From contig OZ024829.1 of the NCBI GenBank assembly GCA_964016985.1, positions 72,484,110 through 72,548,109 of the forward strand: a stretch of 64,000 nt of DNA, in the 5' to 3' direction. This document shows, one piece after another, positions 44,511-58,291 of the stretch. A program made the translations under genes and the position numbers. The notes under the pieces were generated by a model that worked only from the letters and a program-made list of their open reading frames with translations, was not told the origin of the DNA and ran no database searches. The stretch is from Anodontia alba. Lineage: Eukaryota; Mollusca; Bivalvia; Lucinida; Lucinidae. Position 1 is the first letter of the stretch, and each line of letters starts with the position of its first letter.

Positions 44511-44512
<2 letters not shown>

Positions 44513-46458
44513 CACATACAAAACATATGTGATAAGAATAACTAATAATGGTAAGATATTAAGACGATGTCTATAATGGTTTTAGTTTTCATATAATCAG
44601 AAACTGAAATAGAACTGTACTAATTATTAAACCAATGCGTAGCGTTCGTTAGCGTCAGTGCACAAAGTTACCACTTTAAATTATGGAGTTGAAAACTACG
44701 AATTTCACCAGTCAAATTATTGTCCCATAAAATGTCACACATGTAGTTCGCTCCTGAAGAAGGGATCGGTATGAGAAATGGTTTTCTAAATTTAGGACTT
44801 GCATTTTGTAATTTGACATCTAAATATACTAAATCTTACACGAGTTTCCTGCAGAATATGGTCTGATGACATTTTTCTCTGTGCACTGTTATACTTCATT
44901 TCATGTTCTGTTTAGCAATTTCAGTTAGCTGGTAAGTCAGTCAATACTTTAAATATGGTTTGTGCTGAAATCGACCTCGATTTGTTATCTCCTTGAAACT
45001 AGAGCAGACGCTTAAGTGTAACCATATACAGTGCAATAGCTTTATATATATATACTTTATTAGGCCAGATAAAATTTGCGGATCGTTTCGCTGTGCACAG
45101 GTCAGTTTCTGATTTTGCTTATTTTTTATCTGTCTTATGAATATTGTAGTCAAAACACGTCTGTCCTGGAATGGAAACAATGTGTTTTTTTTTTGCAGTC
45201 TACCTAGAGAATGATGCGCAGGTGAAGCATACTATGTGAAAATAGGCTTTCATGGGAATGTATTTCTGTCGCCATTATCTTTTAATGAAAAAAAAAAAAA
45301 AAAAAAAATAAGCAGCGAAGCTCCAGGCTAATTTTCGCAAAATCTGTCCATATATTCGCTGTTTGTTTACTTGATGTTGGAAAGTTATCAAAAAATATCG
45401 AACAATATGTATAGAATGGTGTAAAACACGGAATGCATTACATAATTTGAACTGTGTCCGTAGCAATCAAAGCCAGTTTTGAAATGGCGACTTTTTTTCT
45501 TCAGCAAAGATCGCGTTTTCGATTGTTAATATTTGAATTTGTATTTACCTTTGACACTAATGAATGGTTTCGTTGCATTTTTACATCATTCTGTTGTTTA
45601 CGTCAGAAGTGTCAGGTTAGAAATTATTGAAAAATACATAGGTTTTTACAAAGTAATGACGTTGGCATCTTCTTTATGTTTATTCAAATGATCTGACAGC
45701 TGTTGTTCAAAATGTCGAAGTAGCTGTTGTTTTGATGTCGGAGATCGTAAATAAAAGACCATGTAATTATTGCCTGAATAACTTGTATTTTAGGCATGCT
45801 CATGCAATAGGTGATGCCATAAAATAGAAGAAATAACAGAGTAACTAAGCGACGAAATATCGAAGACATTTTTTACAGCTTATAAAATGATATTTCTTTG
45901 CGTGCTTTCATCCAGCTATACTACTGTCATATTTTTCATTGTTTGCATAGACTGGTCACTGAGAAAATTATTAAAATAACGTAAAATGTATGGATTATCA
46001 AGGACGAGTTAATACCACATTTGTGAAGTACGTGAAAAGGCAATGATGAGGAATCAATACAGTCCACATCCTACACCAGAGGAACACATAGAATTTAGAT
46101 GTCATAAGTAAAACTTCAAGCGAAAAGCCAAGATGACAGTCAGTTCTGTCTCAGCAGCTGCCACAAGCGAATAAAATACCAAACACCAACTGAGAGTAGA
46201 CGGACACTGACGAATAGAAGACACCATAACCAAAGCACCGCCTTGTCACAGTCGGTTATGAATTACTGGGGCTGTGTGGTTCCGACCGGTCTATCTATAC
46301 ACGACATTCGTCCTAGGATAGGCTGTGTTGGTCTTATTTTCCCCCTTTGTATACACATGGTTTTGCGAGTGTTGCATGCACTTACGGTAAATCATACGAT
46401 TTTGACAAGTAGCAATTTTTTTACATATGCGATAGCAACGTGTGTGAACGATACCCGT

Positions 46459-46488
46459 ATTTGTCACAAATTCATATTTGTGACAAAT
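46459..46488. other. 13-bp perfect inverted repeat
   Basis: ATTTGTCACAAAT and ATTTGTGACAAAT separated by TCAT. Similar GTGACAAAT words recur at about 46540. It may be a fold-back remnant. Confidence 0.7.
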
Positions 46489-48613
46489 TCGATCATATTT
46501 TTCATAAAAAAATAAGTGTGACAGAACGTTTTTACATTAGTGACAAATACAAAGTGTGAAATATTTGACTTAACACTGCTTCATAAACATTGTGTTGCTG
46601 TCTGTTCATGAGAGATAATGACAGATGCAAACTTCTTAACGCCGCGTAGCCCCATATTAAGCACGAGTCTGTTCCCAAATGACCGTGTTGGAACCTTCAT
46701 GTAGTTCTAAAAGACCAGGAACTGTAACGAAAACACTTTATCACTGCACGGGGAGAAATTAAGGGTCGTCATACGACAGTTTTTGGGACCTGAATAATTT
46801 GAAAAAAGAGACGAGTTGGAAATACAGCACCCAAATATTGAAAAAGTAGACTCGGTTTTATCAAATCTGTTTATGTGAGGTAATGGCAGATGCGACATCA
46901 CCCTCCCTAGCCCCGGGGTGAGTGTTATTCTGTTCCCAAACAAATGTTGAAACCTACTGTCCCAAAAGGACACGAAAATGGAATAATAGCCGTACCATAC
47001 TGATGTACGGGGAGATATTTTAGGGCCGCCACATGAGACAACTACAGTATGACGGCACAACGACAGCTGTTGTGATCTCTTCATTATTAAAAGACATCAG
47101 TCGTAGCAGAAAAATTCTACTGAAAATTTGAAAATGGTCTGTGTTCACATGGCTTATTCCCACATTTCATACCTCACATGTTGATTTACCTAAGTTGATA
47201 TTCTGTTCTGATAGCCAAATATGGAGGGCATATGTACATACAAGGTCCTAATTTTTTGCTATTGTTTTATTTATTTTTTTTTACGGACATGGATTACTCC
47301 GCATAAAGAAAGCTTGTATCATTAGCTACCCATTGATCGCACAGCGAAACCTCTGATCAGGCTGAACAGATGCCCAGTTTGATCCGAGTTCACTGGGCAC
47401 ACAGGTCCAATTGTTGGCTTTGTCATGCGCAGACTCAATTTATATTTTCTGTCATGTAAAGATATACAGGACCGTTTACACAGCAAGACTTTTCGTTAAT
47501 TCAGTCCCTTTCATTACGCGGAATTTTGTCACCTAGCGGAGTATATGTAGCTCTCACTCGGATAAATTTATACTTGGAATGTCCTGTTTAAAGATTATTG
47601 TCTTATCGACGGATTTTGCTGGGTTTTGCATTGAACAAGAGTGAAATATATAGACCTAGTCATATCGCTTATCATCAACTTGAAGGAAGAAAATGTATTT
47701 TGAACGTTGAACAACCACTGTATTATAAGCTTTCTCTATCAATAAAATGCATTTGAAGCTTGGTTGTCTACATCTTCGCCAATTAAGCCTCTTGTTTCGA
47801 GAGTTTTAAACAGTTTTTATTTCGTTTACCAGTGCGATAGACGTGATATTCGCTTTAAATATTTTGTCGTTCTCCGACATCAGGAATAACATAAAAACTT
47901 CTGTCGTCCGACATCAATGCAACATACCTCCGATCATTTAAATAAGTATAAACATGACACAACCGTAATTAATTGGCAAAATTAGAAGAGTCTTACGAGT
48001 CCTTTGATTTTTACATGTCTGATACAATCAAGAGAGAGATGTAAGGTTGCAAGAATGCTTATTTTATGAAAATGGTAAATATAGTTACAAGCAATTAGCA
48101 AATGAAATAGACATCTTCACCGATGCATTACTCATTTCAGAATTACGGATCATTACGGATTTATGTGTTTGGATTATGGCTTAGGTACAATGACCGCAAC
48201 TACTTCAGAAGTGATTTTGAATCCAACGGACATACTTCAAATAAAATCAAAGCGTTCCAAGTTCACATCATTTCATATAGAAACCACCTGCTTGGTATTT
48301 TCGCCCCACAAAGTTGATATATACGGGAAAATAATAGATAAATACAGACCCTGTCATGCCGTGTCTGCTATTATTTACCTCCGAACTAAGATAGCCTTCG
48401 ACATCGAGATTTCGTTAAAGTTCTGTACTTTAATTTTATTAATTACTTTCAGTATGTTGAAATAGTTTGGAAAGTGTGATAACAGTAAAAAAAATAAGAG
48501 AACTTTTCACTTTATTGATTGCAGCAAAAGAAGAAGAGTCATGTTGTTGCAGGCAGTATTACTAATAAGTATTTCCGTTTACAGATGCTCAGCAGGTACG
48601 TTCATATATATAT

Positions 48614-48718
<105 letters not shown>

Positions 48719-49049
48719 CCAGATAGCTAAGCTAAACGTTTTAAAATGATCGATTTTTTTACATCACTGATTTTTCTGACTTTTACCTTCAAAACAATGA
48801 TTTAATGACAATCTATATACTTGATGCTTATATCTGTCTTGTTTCAAAGATCATAACATTTGGTGTTTGCTTGGCGGGGAGCTAAAAGCGAGGCGTGCTG
48901 ACGACTGCTGCTGCTATGCTTAACAACTGACGTTGCTGGGGAATATGCGCTTCTAGCCGACATATGCTTTTTGCTTTTTGTTTTCAATTATTTGGGGTTT
49001 AGTGCTGCGGATAAGTTGAAAAACAGAAAGTGGTTCCCCTGTAACAAAC

Positions 49050-52000
49050 TGCAGATGTGTTCATCCAGCACACTAAAGAAGGGTTCCTCCGGCACACTAA
49101 AGGAGTTCCCCTTCAACAAACTGTAGGAATGTTTCTCCAGCAAACTAAAGGAGTATTCCTCCAGCACACTAAAGTAGTGTTTCACAAGCACATGGAAGAA
49201 GTGTACCGCCAGCACACTAAAGGGAGCGTTTCTCCAGCATATAATAGGAGTGCTCCTCCGGCATACGAAAAGTGTTCCTCCAGCATACTATAAGTGTGTT
49301 CCTCCGGGATACTAAAGGAGTGTTCCTCCAGCACACTAAAGGTGTGTTCCTCCGGCACACTAAAGAAGTATTAGTCCAGCACCCTAAAGAACACTCCGGT
49401 ACACTTCGGTATAAAAGGAGCGTTCCTCCGGCACACGAAAGAAGTATTCCTCCAGCACACTAAAGGAGTGTTCCTCCGGCACACTAAATTGTATACTCTA
49501 CCAGCACACTAAAGCAGTGTTCCTCCGGCAAATTAAACGATCGTTCCTCCAGCACACTAAAGGATGTTCCTCCGGCATACAAGGTGTGTTCTACAAGCAC
49601 TATAGAAGAGTGTTCCTCTGATACACTTTAGGTGTGTTCCTCCATCATACTAAAGGAGTGTTCGTCCGGCCCACGAAATGAGTGTTCCACTAGCACACTG
49701 TAGGAGTGTTTATCCGGCATTCGAAAGTAGTTTTCCTCCATCACACTCAGCGATGTCCTCCGGCATTTTACCCGAGTGTTCCTCCAGCACACTAAATGAG
49801 TTTTACTCCAGCACAGTTAAGGAGCGTTCCGCCAGCAAACTAAAGAAGTCTTCCACCAGCACACTAGAGGAGTGTTCCACCAGTAAACAAGAGGAGTATT
49901 CCTATAACACACTAAAGTAGTGTTCCTCCATCATACTAAAGGAGTGTTCCTACAGCACAAAAATGGATTGTTCCACCAGCTCACTTTAGGTGTGTTCCTC
50001 CGGTACACAAAATGAGTGTTCTACCGGCACACTATAGGTGTGTTCCTTCGACAAACGAAAGGAGTGTTCCTCCGGCATACTAAATGAGTGTTGCTCCTGC
50101 ATACTAAGGAGTGTTCCTCTAACAATTTAAATGAGTGTTCCTCTGGCACATAAAAGCAGTTTTTTTTTCTTAAGTCCATCAAAGGACTTCCTTTAGCACA
50201 CTGAAGGACTGTTCCTCAAGTACAGTAAACGAGTGTTCCACCACCACACGAAAACAGTATTCCTCCAGCACAAGACAGGAATATTGCTCCAGCACACTAA
50301 AGGAGTGTTCCTTCGGCACACTCAAGAAATGTTCAATCAGCACACTAAAGGAATGCTCCTCTCCAGCACAAGAAAATGAGCATTTCTCCAGCACACGGCA
50401 GGAGTGTTCCTCCAGCATACTATAGGAGTGTTCATCTCCAGCACACTAAAGAAGTGTTCCTCCAGCACACTGAAGGAGTGCTCCTCCGGCACTTTTTAGG
50501 TGTGTTCCTCCGGCATACTAAAGAAATGTTCCTCCAGCGTACTAGAGGAGTGTTCCTTCAGTCTAAAATAGAAGAGAGTCTCAAGACCACTAAATGAGTT
50601 CCTCCAGCACACTGAAGGAGTACACTAAACGAGTGTTCCTCCATCACACCAAAATAATATTCCTCCAGCACAAGAAAAGACTGTTCTTCCAGCACTCTTT
50701 ACCTATGTTTCCAGGCACACTAGAGGTGTGTTCCACCAGCATACTAAAAGGGTGTTCCTCCAGCACACCAAAGGAGTGTTCCTCTAGCACACGCAATGAA
50801 TGTTCAACCAGCACACTAAAATATTGTTCCTCTCCAGCACACTAAGTGAGATTTCCTCCAGCACACGAAAAGAGTGTTCCTCCGACATACTAAAAGAGTA
50901 TTCCTCCAACACACTAAAGGAGTGTTACACGTGTACCTCCAGCCCACGAAAGGAAAGTCCACAAGCACACTGAAGGATTGTTCCTCCAGCACACTCAAGG
51001 AGTGTTTATCTAGCACACTAAAGGAGTGTTCCTCTCCAGCACACATAAGATGTTTTCCGCCTGCACACTAAAAGAGTGTTCCGCCTGCACACTGAAGGAG
51101 TTTTCTCTAGCACACTAAAAGAGTGTTCCTCCAGCACAGTACAGGAGTGTTTCTGGAGCATACCGAAGGAGTGTTCCTCCAGCATATTAAAGGTGTGTTC
51201 AACCAGAGTACTAAAAGAGTTTTCCTCCAGCACACTAGGGAGTGTTCCTCCAACACATGAAGATGAATAAAAATGTGTTCCGCCTGTATATTAAAAGAGT
51301 TTTCATTCATCACACTAAAAGAGTGTTTCTCCAGCACGCTAAAGATGTGTTCCTCCAGCACACTGACGGAATGACTCCCCAGCACACTAAAAGACTGTTC
51401 CTCCAGCATACTGAAGGAGTGTTCCTCCAGCATACCAAAAGGTGCGTTCAGCCAGCACACAAAGGTAGTCTTTCAGCACATTACGCGTGTGTTCCCGCAG
51501 CACACTTAAGGAATTTTTCTCTCCAGCATACTCGAGGTGTATTCCACCAGCACACTAAAGGATTGTTGCTCCAGCACACTAATAAAAGAGTATTGCTCCA
51601 GCACACTTAAGGAATATTTATCAAGCACACAAAAAGAATATTCCTCCAGTATACGAAAGGAGAGTTCCTCCAGCACACTTAAGGTGTGTTTCACTATTAC
51701 ACTTAAGGACTGTTCCTCTCTAGCACACTAAATGACGGTCCTGCAGCACAATGAAGGAGTGTTTCTCTAGCACACTAAAGGAATGTTCCATTCGGCACAC
51801 TAAATGGGTGTTCCTGCTGCACACTTAAGGAGTGTTCCTCGAGCACACTAAAAGAGTGTTGCTTTAGCACACTAAAGGAATGTTACACCAGCACACTAAA
51901 GGAATATTCCTCAAGCACACTGAAGGAGTGTTTCTTCAAGCACACTAAAGGAACGTTCCTCTAGCACACTAAATACGTGTTCCTCCAGTACACTGTCGGT

Positions 52001-52360
52001 GTGTTTCACAATGAAGGATTGTTCTTCCAGCACACTAAAGGAGTGTTCCTCCAGTACATCAAAAGGTGTGTTCAGCCAGCACACAAAGGTAGTCATAGTT
52101 ATTCAAGCACACTCATGGATTGTTCCTCCAGCACACTAAATGAGTGTTCCTTCAGCACATTTAATGAAAGTTCCTCCAGCACACTCAATGAATGGTCAGC
52201 CAGCACACTAAAGGAACGTTCCTCTCCAGCACACTAAAGGAGCATTCCTCCAGCACACGAAGTAGTGTTCCTCCAGCACACTAGACGAGTGTTCATCAAG
52301 TACACTGAATGAGTGTGCCTCGAGCACACTAAAGGAGTGTTCCTCCAATACACTAAAATT
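49050..52360. repeat. 24-bp minisatellite, ~138 copies, 3.3 kb
   Basis: Head-to-tail units of consensus GGAGTGTTCCTCCAGCACACTAAA, with positions such as CCAGC/CCGGC and small variants mixed along the array. Because 24 is a multiple of three, both strands show many frames of 60-120 codons made of 8-residue repeats (FLQHTKGV, SSSTLKEC, MLEEHSFS). Frame is not conserved between neighbouring units and stops are frequent, so I call no gene. AGTGT and ACACT within each unit are complementary and could form small stems. Confidence 0.93.
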
Positions 52361-52533
52361 AGCACGGTTGAGTTCATACTGTTTTTGTCAGAAGGACTTG
52401 AACGATGCCAAATTCTTTATTGTATCATATTTGCAGAAATGTCTGCTTGATACCGTCATGGACACTTTCCTTGCGGAAATCAAAGGCATGAGAGATAATA
52501 TCATCAGGTGATATTTTCACAGGGTAACTCCAG

Positions 52534-52942
52534 GGCTGCGTTCAGTTAACGGAGACTTTCGCGGTCACCAGCAAACAAAAGCAAACTTTCCGTTCAGATG
52601 TGACAGTTTTCGTGGGAGGGTAGCGAATATCCGCAAACTATTCTCACGCTGTCTTTTGACGTAATCAAAATAGCGGCCTATGCGAATAAAATTTTTGTAT
52701 GCTCGTTCGTAACAAAAACATATATGGCAATGTTTACTGGGTTGATATTATACAATCGACCGCTTATAAAATTAATAATTATTGATATAATTTATTCTAT
52801 CTAATATCAAGTCACGTCAACGAGAATAACGCCTACTCTCTAATTTGAGGTCACATAAGACGGATTTACAATAACCGCTCAGAAGATGCAAACTAGGTTT
52901 TGAAAACGTTCTCGCGAGTACTTTGCTTTATTGAACACAGCC
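52534..52942. mobile_element. Possible MITE of ~409 bp
   Basis: GGCTGCGTTCAGTTAACG at the left and its imperfect inverse TATTGAACACAGCC at the right, with similarity continuing about 20 bp inward. TAACT occurs on both sides (52524-52528 and 52943-52947), but not adjacent on the left. Interior non-coding. Such GGSNNTGTTCA-type ends are seen in PIF/Harbinger and other MITEs. Confidence 0.4.
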
Positions 52943-53354
52943 TAACTGTCACCGGCAGCATTCTAGATCTGGATTTGATACATTTCTGCCCGGTGTTGAA
53001 TATGATGACTATGTTGGTTTGTTTTATCATATCTAAGACGCAAAGTATTATGTAGATAGAAAGAATTCCTGTATGATCGTAAGCAATACGGCAGGCAAAT
53101 ACCTTACGCACTTGGAGACAAAAACAGGCAGACGGTAAATTACATTGAACAGCCTTGTGAGTGAAATGATTTACAGTAAGTTCAACAAGTTCGTATGTTT
53201 TCAAACGATCAAATGCAAGACGAGAGATGTTTCTGCCCATTTTGTAAACGTACAGGAACAGACAGTTTTCATAGTAGTCAGTTTTTTTTAGAAGTCTATA
53301 TAAAATAGATAAATAACATTTGGCAATACATACACAAAATCTTTTGAGTAGCAC
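52893..53354 (-). CDS. Unsupported 153-codon frame, hypothetical
   Basis: The longest non-repeat, non-transposon frame in the window. I recognise no family. It has hydrophobic stretches (LSIYIILCVLDM near the middle) and a basic C-terminal part. It starts at an ATG at 53354, with another Met at codon 39 (GRNISRLAFDRL follows). Its 3' end overlaps the right end of the possible MITE, which argues against a conserved gene. No promoter or splice structure was established. It may be a chance frame. Confidence 0.15.
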   Translation of the reverse strand: MLLKRFCVCIAKCYLSILYRLLKKTDYYENCLFLYVYKMGRNISRLAFDRLKTYELVELTVNHFTHKAVQCNLPSACFCLQVRKVFACRIAYDHTGILSIYIILCVLDMIKQTNIVIIFNTGQKCIKSRSRMLPVTVRLCSIKQSTRENVFKT

Positions 53355-54005
53355 TGGAACCAGAAAGGATACTTTTCGAATGGGTTGTAATATTGTGTAT
53401 ACAGAGATTTAATCATTAAGTATGAATTTCTCACCGGTATCTGCCTTCTACAGAGTTTTGTTGATAGATTCTAAACCCAGTGACCCTTCAGAGCAATGAT
53501 CAAACTCACACAACTGCAAACATCTAAAGTATCAAATTTTCTGGGTCAGTTTTGGCCAATCAGCTCTCATATAATCTTTCAAAAAATCCCAGAATAGGCT
53601 CAAAAACTATAATTGTACCTACTGGGGAAAAGTAGTGAAAATAGTAAACGATACAATGTCTACATGAACGAGACAATACTAAAATTAAAATTCTTCTAAT
53701 TAACAATTATATAAATATGGAGAATTTCAAAGTAAATTCAGATTTCTAAATATATTTAGATAGTGCATGCTATTCGCGGATCATAATTCAGCAGAACACA
53801 AACGTCTCTGTGTTTTGTTACTTGTTGTATAACTCGATAATATTAAACACAGTGAACCTAACGAACAAAACTATTGGTGGAATGCGCAAAAGTCGCAAAT
53901 GCAGCACATCAAATCTACACATCCACATTGTGTTTCGATTACAAAGGCTGTGTAGTGTACCGTAAGCGAGCATTGTCAGGTGGGACACGAGTTCTTCAGC
54001 CTATA
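53355..54005. other. Intergenic DNA, nothing recognised
   Basis: AT-rich sequence with no coding or repeat hallmark before the left end of the second TAGACC element. Confidence 0.45.
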
Positions 54006-54804
54006 TAGACATTGGGCCGGCCATAGACCCCCTCCCCCACAGGAAGAATTATGTGCACTATAATTTTCTGAAACTACATTATAAAAGAAATAAAATGACA
54101 CATGTTAGCCCTCTGGCGATGGGGGCGTTAACGTGTAACAGCCATGTTACCAACGTTATCCTCAAAATAATAGAAATACTTTGGTGTAAACACTAAACTA
54201 TTCATAATTTTACTTACAAGCATGCTGTTTGCTACCAATGCGGTTTTATACAGACAGGTATCTTAATATGTTGGAATCTCAATTACTTGTGATGTAACTG
54301 TTACATACGTTACTAAAAGTACAAAAACGTCATATATACGTTTCCTGATACACCGTTTTGGTTGACTATGACCAGTCAGTGACTAGAATTTTAATCTAAT
54401 ACTGTTTTACAATAGATAAACACTATATGTCCTCCTTTGTATGTCAAGAAATGAAAACAAGCCAGCTTGACTAAAAAATGACATAAGGAACGATAGTTAC
54501 TTTAAAACAGCCTAAACTTCTTATCTAAAAACTATCGTTATTTCACACTTCTTAACATTTAATTTGCTGCGGTTGCAATTAGTGTGATATATTTAATCAT
54601 TATGATTGGACTAATGCATTGTATGCTTTGAATAAATGCTTTATACACTTCTTAATGTTACTTATTTTACTTTTTGAGTGATACTTTATATATATTGTAT
54701 AAATGGCTGTTGATACTGTGTACATAAAGGTGAAGGGACATCAGCTCTTTTAATAACAAACAAAGTAAATTATTTCACACACCTTTATACTTTTATGAAA
54801 TAAG

Positions 54805-54871
54805 TGAAATAAAAAAAACAAACAACAAAAACAAAAAAAAAACAAAAAAACAAAAAAACAACAACAAAAAA

Positions 54872-54907
<36 letters not shown>

Positions 54908-54950
54908 AACAAAAAAAAAACAACAACAAACAAACAAAAAACAAAAACAA
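54805..54950. repeat. A-rich/poly(A) tract with CAA motifs
   Basis: About 145 bp of A runs interrupted by single C. The minus strand translates to a Phe/Cys-rich frame that is not a gene. Shorter poly(A) runs at 55556-55595 and 56753-56779 mark equivalent places in the two tandem units. Confidence 0.95.
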
Positions 54951-55312
54951 ACTCGCCAATCCTCTACTGATCGATAATTGTATCTTTAAATTATATAGTA
55001 AAATGTACCCTATAACAAATACAGAAATATCCCCATTTCATACATACTTAAATGATATTAGCTCTTCATTGCTTATCTTCTATGCATAAAGCTGATATTC
55101 TAAAACTTAAATCATCTAGACTGCCAGAAATATGTCACTTTTGATAATGTTACAAACGTTATATGTCAGTTAAAGTGTTGTGATATCAAAACATTGTCTC
55201 GTATAGACAGTGTTTGCAGGAGAAATCTCTTTAGTAGAGCTCCATTAATAAAAATACTGTATACTTTCCTAATCTCAACTCAAAACATGAAAAAAGTGAA
55301 AACAAACATTCT

Positions 55313-55554
55313 GAGGGCATAAATTATTCAAGGAGAACTATTTCATAATTTAAGTTTACATAAAAATGCAGTGGTAATCACAATGATTATAACATCAAAC
55401 ATATATAAACACTATACTAATTTTTCAAGTCATCTCTAAGATGCAGCCAAATACAGAGCATACACGCTTTGGCACTACTCTGTTGCCACAGTGTACAAAA
55501 TAAAACATTTTATGCTGACTAGAAGACAGTTTGCTTTATTATGAAACACCATGT

Positions 55555-55596
<42 letters not shown>

Positions 55597-57502
55597 ATAT
55601 AGGTCAGCCATACATTATTTAATATGATGTCATTCCTTAAATGATTACATGTACTATATTTATAATCTATATAGTGATAAAAATACCTTTATAGATATAA
55701 AATTATACGAGAGTCTTGTTATTTTTATTTGTGATATTAGTAATGAGAATAACACGCAACAACGTTAATTTTTAGGATTTCCATTCTCTTTGTAACTTTA
55801 TAATGGACCCCCAAAACGTGTAATTGATAATCAAAATGGTGATAGTATGAAATAACTAAAAGGATTGGTTTTGTCTTTGAGCCTTATGTAAATGGGGTTA
55901 ATATAACATAACGGAAATTACTGGTTGTTTCTCTGAGCCTTATATGCCTTACGGCAGAGTCTGAATTAGATTTAGCTGCCATGAAACTATAATGAGGTAT
56001 TAAAAACCTTCTTCGTCCCTACCTCTGATATACCATCTATTACTAGATTATTGTAATGCCAAGATAAGGTATATAATTCTCACCTTTTATTTACATTGCA
56101 ATTTCAGACATGAAAATGACCTAGTGCCTGCTGATTGTAAATGATTCTGTTACGGTGAATAGTTTATTACCAGTATGAAATACCATTACCAGATCTTTTC
56201 ATTTACCCAACATGTCTGGTAACATATGTTACACAACTGTAACTGCTATTCTTAATCAGACTCCTTGCATATTTTTACTTAGACTGTTACAACTTTTATT
56301 GCGGTTCTAAATACAGACCCTACCAAAATAAGACAAACAATGGATTGTCATTACTATTATTAAAGTCCCATGTTCTTTAAGGCTGTTTCCTTCTGTCCAG
56401 ACGCTGATCATATTTGAGACAAATATTGGTGCTTAGACTATAACTTCTGCTGCTCAGAATGCATATTCTGACACTAAGAATAGCTTTTCTAAGTGAGGGC
56501 ATAAATTATTCAAGGAGAACTATTTCATAATTTAAGTTTACATAAAAATGCAGTGGTAATCACAATGATTATAACATCACACATATATAAACACTATACT
56601 AATTTTTCAAGTCATCTCTAAGATGCAGCCAAATACATAGCATACACGCTCTGGCACTACTCTGTTGCCACAGTGTACAAAATAAAACATTTTATGCTGA
56701 CTAGAAGACAGTTTGCTTAAAAAATTCTGCTTTATTATGAAACACCATGTCAAAAAAAAAAAAAAAAAAAAAAAAAAAACAACAACAAAAAAACAAAAAA
56801 AAAAAACCATATAGGTCAGCCATACATTATATAATATGATGTCATTCCTTAAATGATTACATGTACTATATTTATCATCTATATAGTGATAAAAATACCT
56901 TTATAGATATAAAATTATACGATAGTCTTGTTAGTTTTATTTGTGATATTAGTTATGAGAATAACACGCAACAACGTTAATTTTTAGGATTTCCATTCTC
57001 TTTCTTACTTTATAATGGACCTCCAAAACGTGTAATTGATAATCAAAATGGTGATAGTATGAAATAACTAAAAGGATTGGTTTTGTCTTTGAGCCTTATG
57101 TAAATGGGGTTAATATAACATAACTGAAATTACTGGTTTTGTCTCTGAGCCTTATATGCCTTACGGCAGAGTCTGAATTAGATTTAGCTGCCATGAAACT
57201 ATAATGAGGTATTAAAAACCTTCTTCGTCCCTACCTCTGATATACCATCTATTACTAGATTATTGTAATGCCAAGATAAGGTATATAATTCTCACCTTTT
57301 ATTTACATTGCAATTTCAGACATGAAAATGACCTAGTGCCTGCTGATTGTAAATGATTCTGTTAAGGTGAATAGTTTATTACCAATATGAAATACCATTA
57401 CCAGATCTTTTCATTTACCTAACATGTCTGGTAACATATGTTACACAACTGTAACTGCTATTCTTAATCAGACTCCTTGCATATTTTTACTTAGACTGTT
57501 AC
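55313..57502 (+). repeat. Tandem duplication, unit ~1,182 bp
   Basis: GAGGGCATAAATTATTCAAGG begins at 55313 and again at 56495. The units are nearly identical apart from poly(A) length. Unit 2 is interrupted after ACTGTTAC (57502) by the long-TIR element and resumes at about 63485. Copy A at 28-29 kb has only one unit. Confidence 0.93.
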
Positions 57503-58291
57503 TAGTAGGGTGACTTTCAAGACTGAAAAATTGTGAACCCGGACTCCCCCCACCCCATACAACAAGATGTGTCATATACCAAAATGTTCCACATTCTCTG
57601 TAGTTTCTGAAACTGCCGGCATAAATTGGCATAAATGATGGCGAACCGAGAAATCCAATATGGCCGCCAACATGGCCGCCAAATACTAAAAGTCTGCTTT
57701 TGAAGCCTAAATTGTCTTCTGGTTGTTCTAGTATGCATGCAAAATTTATATTTTGATTGATATGTACTTGTTTACAGACAATACTATTTATTTAAATACA
57801 AAAAGAAGCATGATTTAAACATTAAAGGCAAAATTAGAGGACAAATGGCCAATTTTTGGTCTAAAAATAGAGCACTTAGAAGAAACAGAAGTTCCCTAAA
57901 ATTACTTAAGCGATATCACTTGCTTCATTTTAATTTAAACAACACACCAGTTGTCATGGCCAATTTAAACATCATATTTCTGTTGAAAATATTAAACCAG
58001 TATTGACCAGTAAGCAGTTTGTTACACCTACCCCCACCATTCGATTTCAAATTTTCTGAACTGATGCTTGTGAAACTTGACAAGAGGCAATAGAAGAAAT
58101 GAAAAAGATGGACAGAATGGCAAACTATTTCATTTATCAACATCTTTTAATTAGGAATTGTTTGATTTTCTTCATAGTTCAAGTTTTAAATCACAGACAT
58201 AATAACAAATAAGAAACACTGACCTGGATAAAATTGGCTTGATAATGTTTACTATAACACCGACAGAAAGTGTTATGGAGGGAAACTCTAA
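57503..58291 (+). repeat. Left long terminal inverted repeat
   Basis: Contains CCAATATGGCCGCC twice-over (ATGGCCGCCAACATGGCCGCC at about 57658), GTATGCATGCAAAAT, CCTACCCCCACCATT and GATAAAATTGGCTTGA. Each is found inverted in 62696-63484. Confidence 0.9.

Noticed and set aside
46707..47084. 125-codon minus-strand frame
   Set aside because: It overlaps a diverged tandem duplication (46606-46790 / 46872-47050) whose two copies do not share the frame.
51107..51610. Overlapping 117- and 122-codon frames on both strands
   Set aside because: They are translations of the 24-bp minisatellite. The frame switches along the array and the opposite strand is equally open.
49050..52360. CRISPR-like array
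   Set aside because: Units are head-to-tail with no unique spacers between repeats, and the sequence context is eukaryotic.
54750..54959. Phe/Cys-rich 69-codon minus-strand frame resembling a membrane peptide
   Set aside because: It is the complement of a poly(A) tract.
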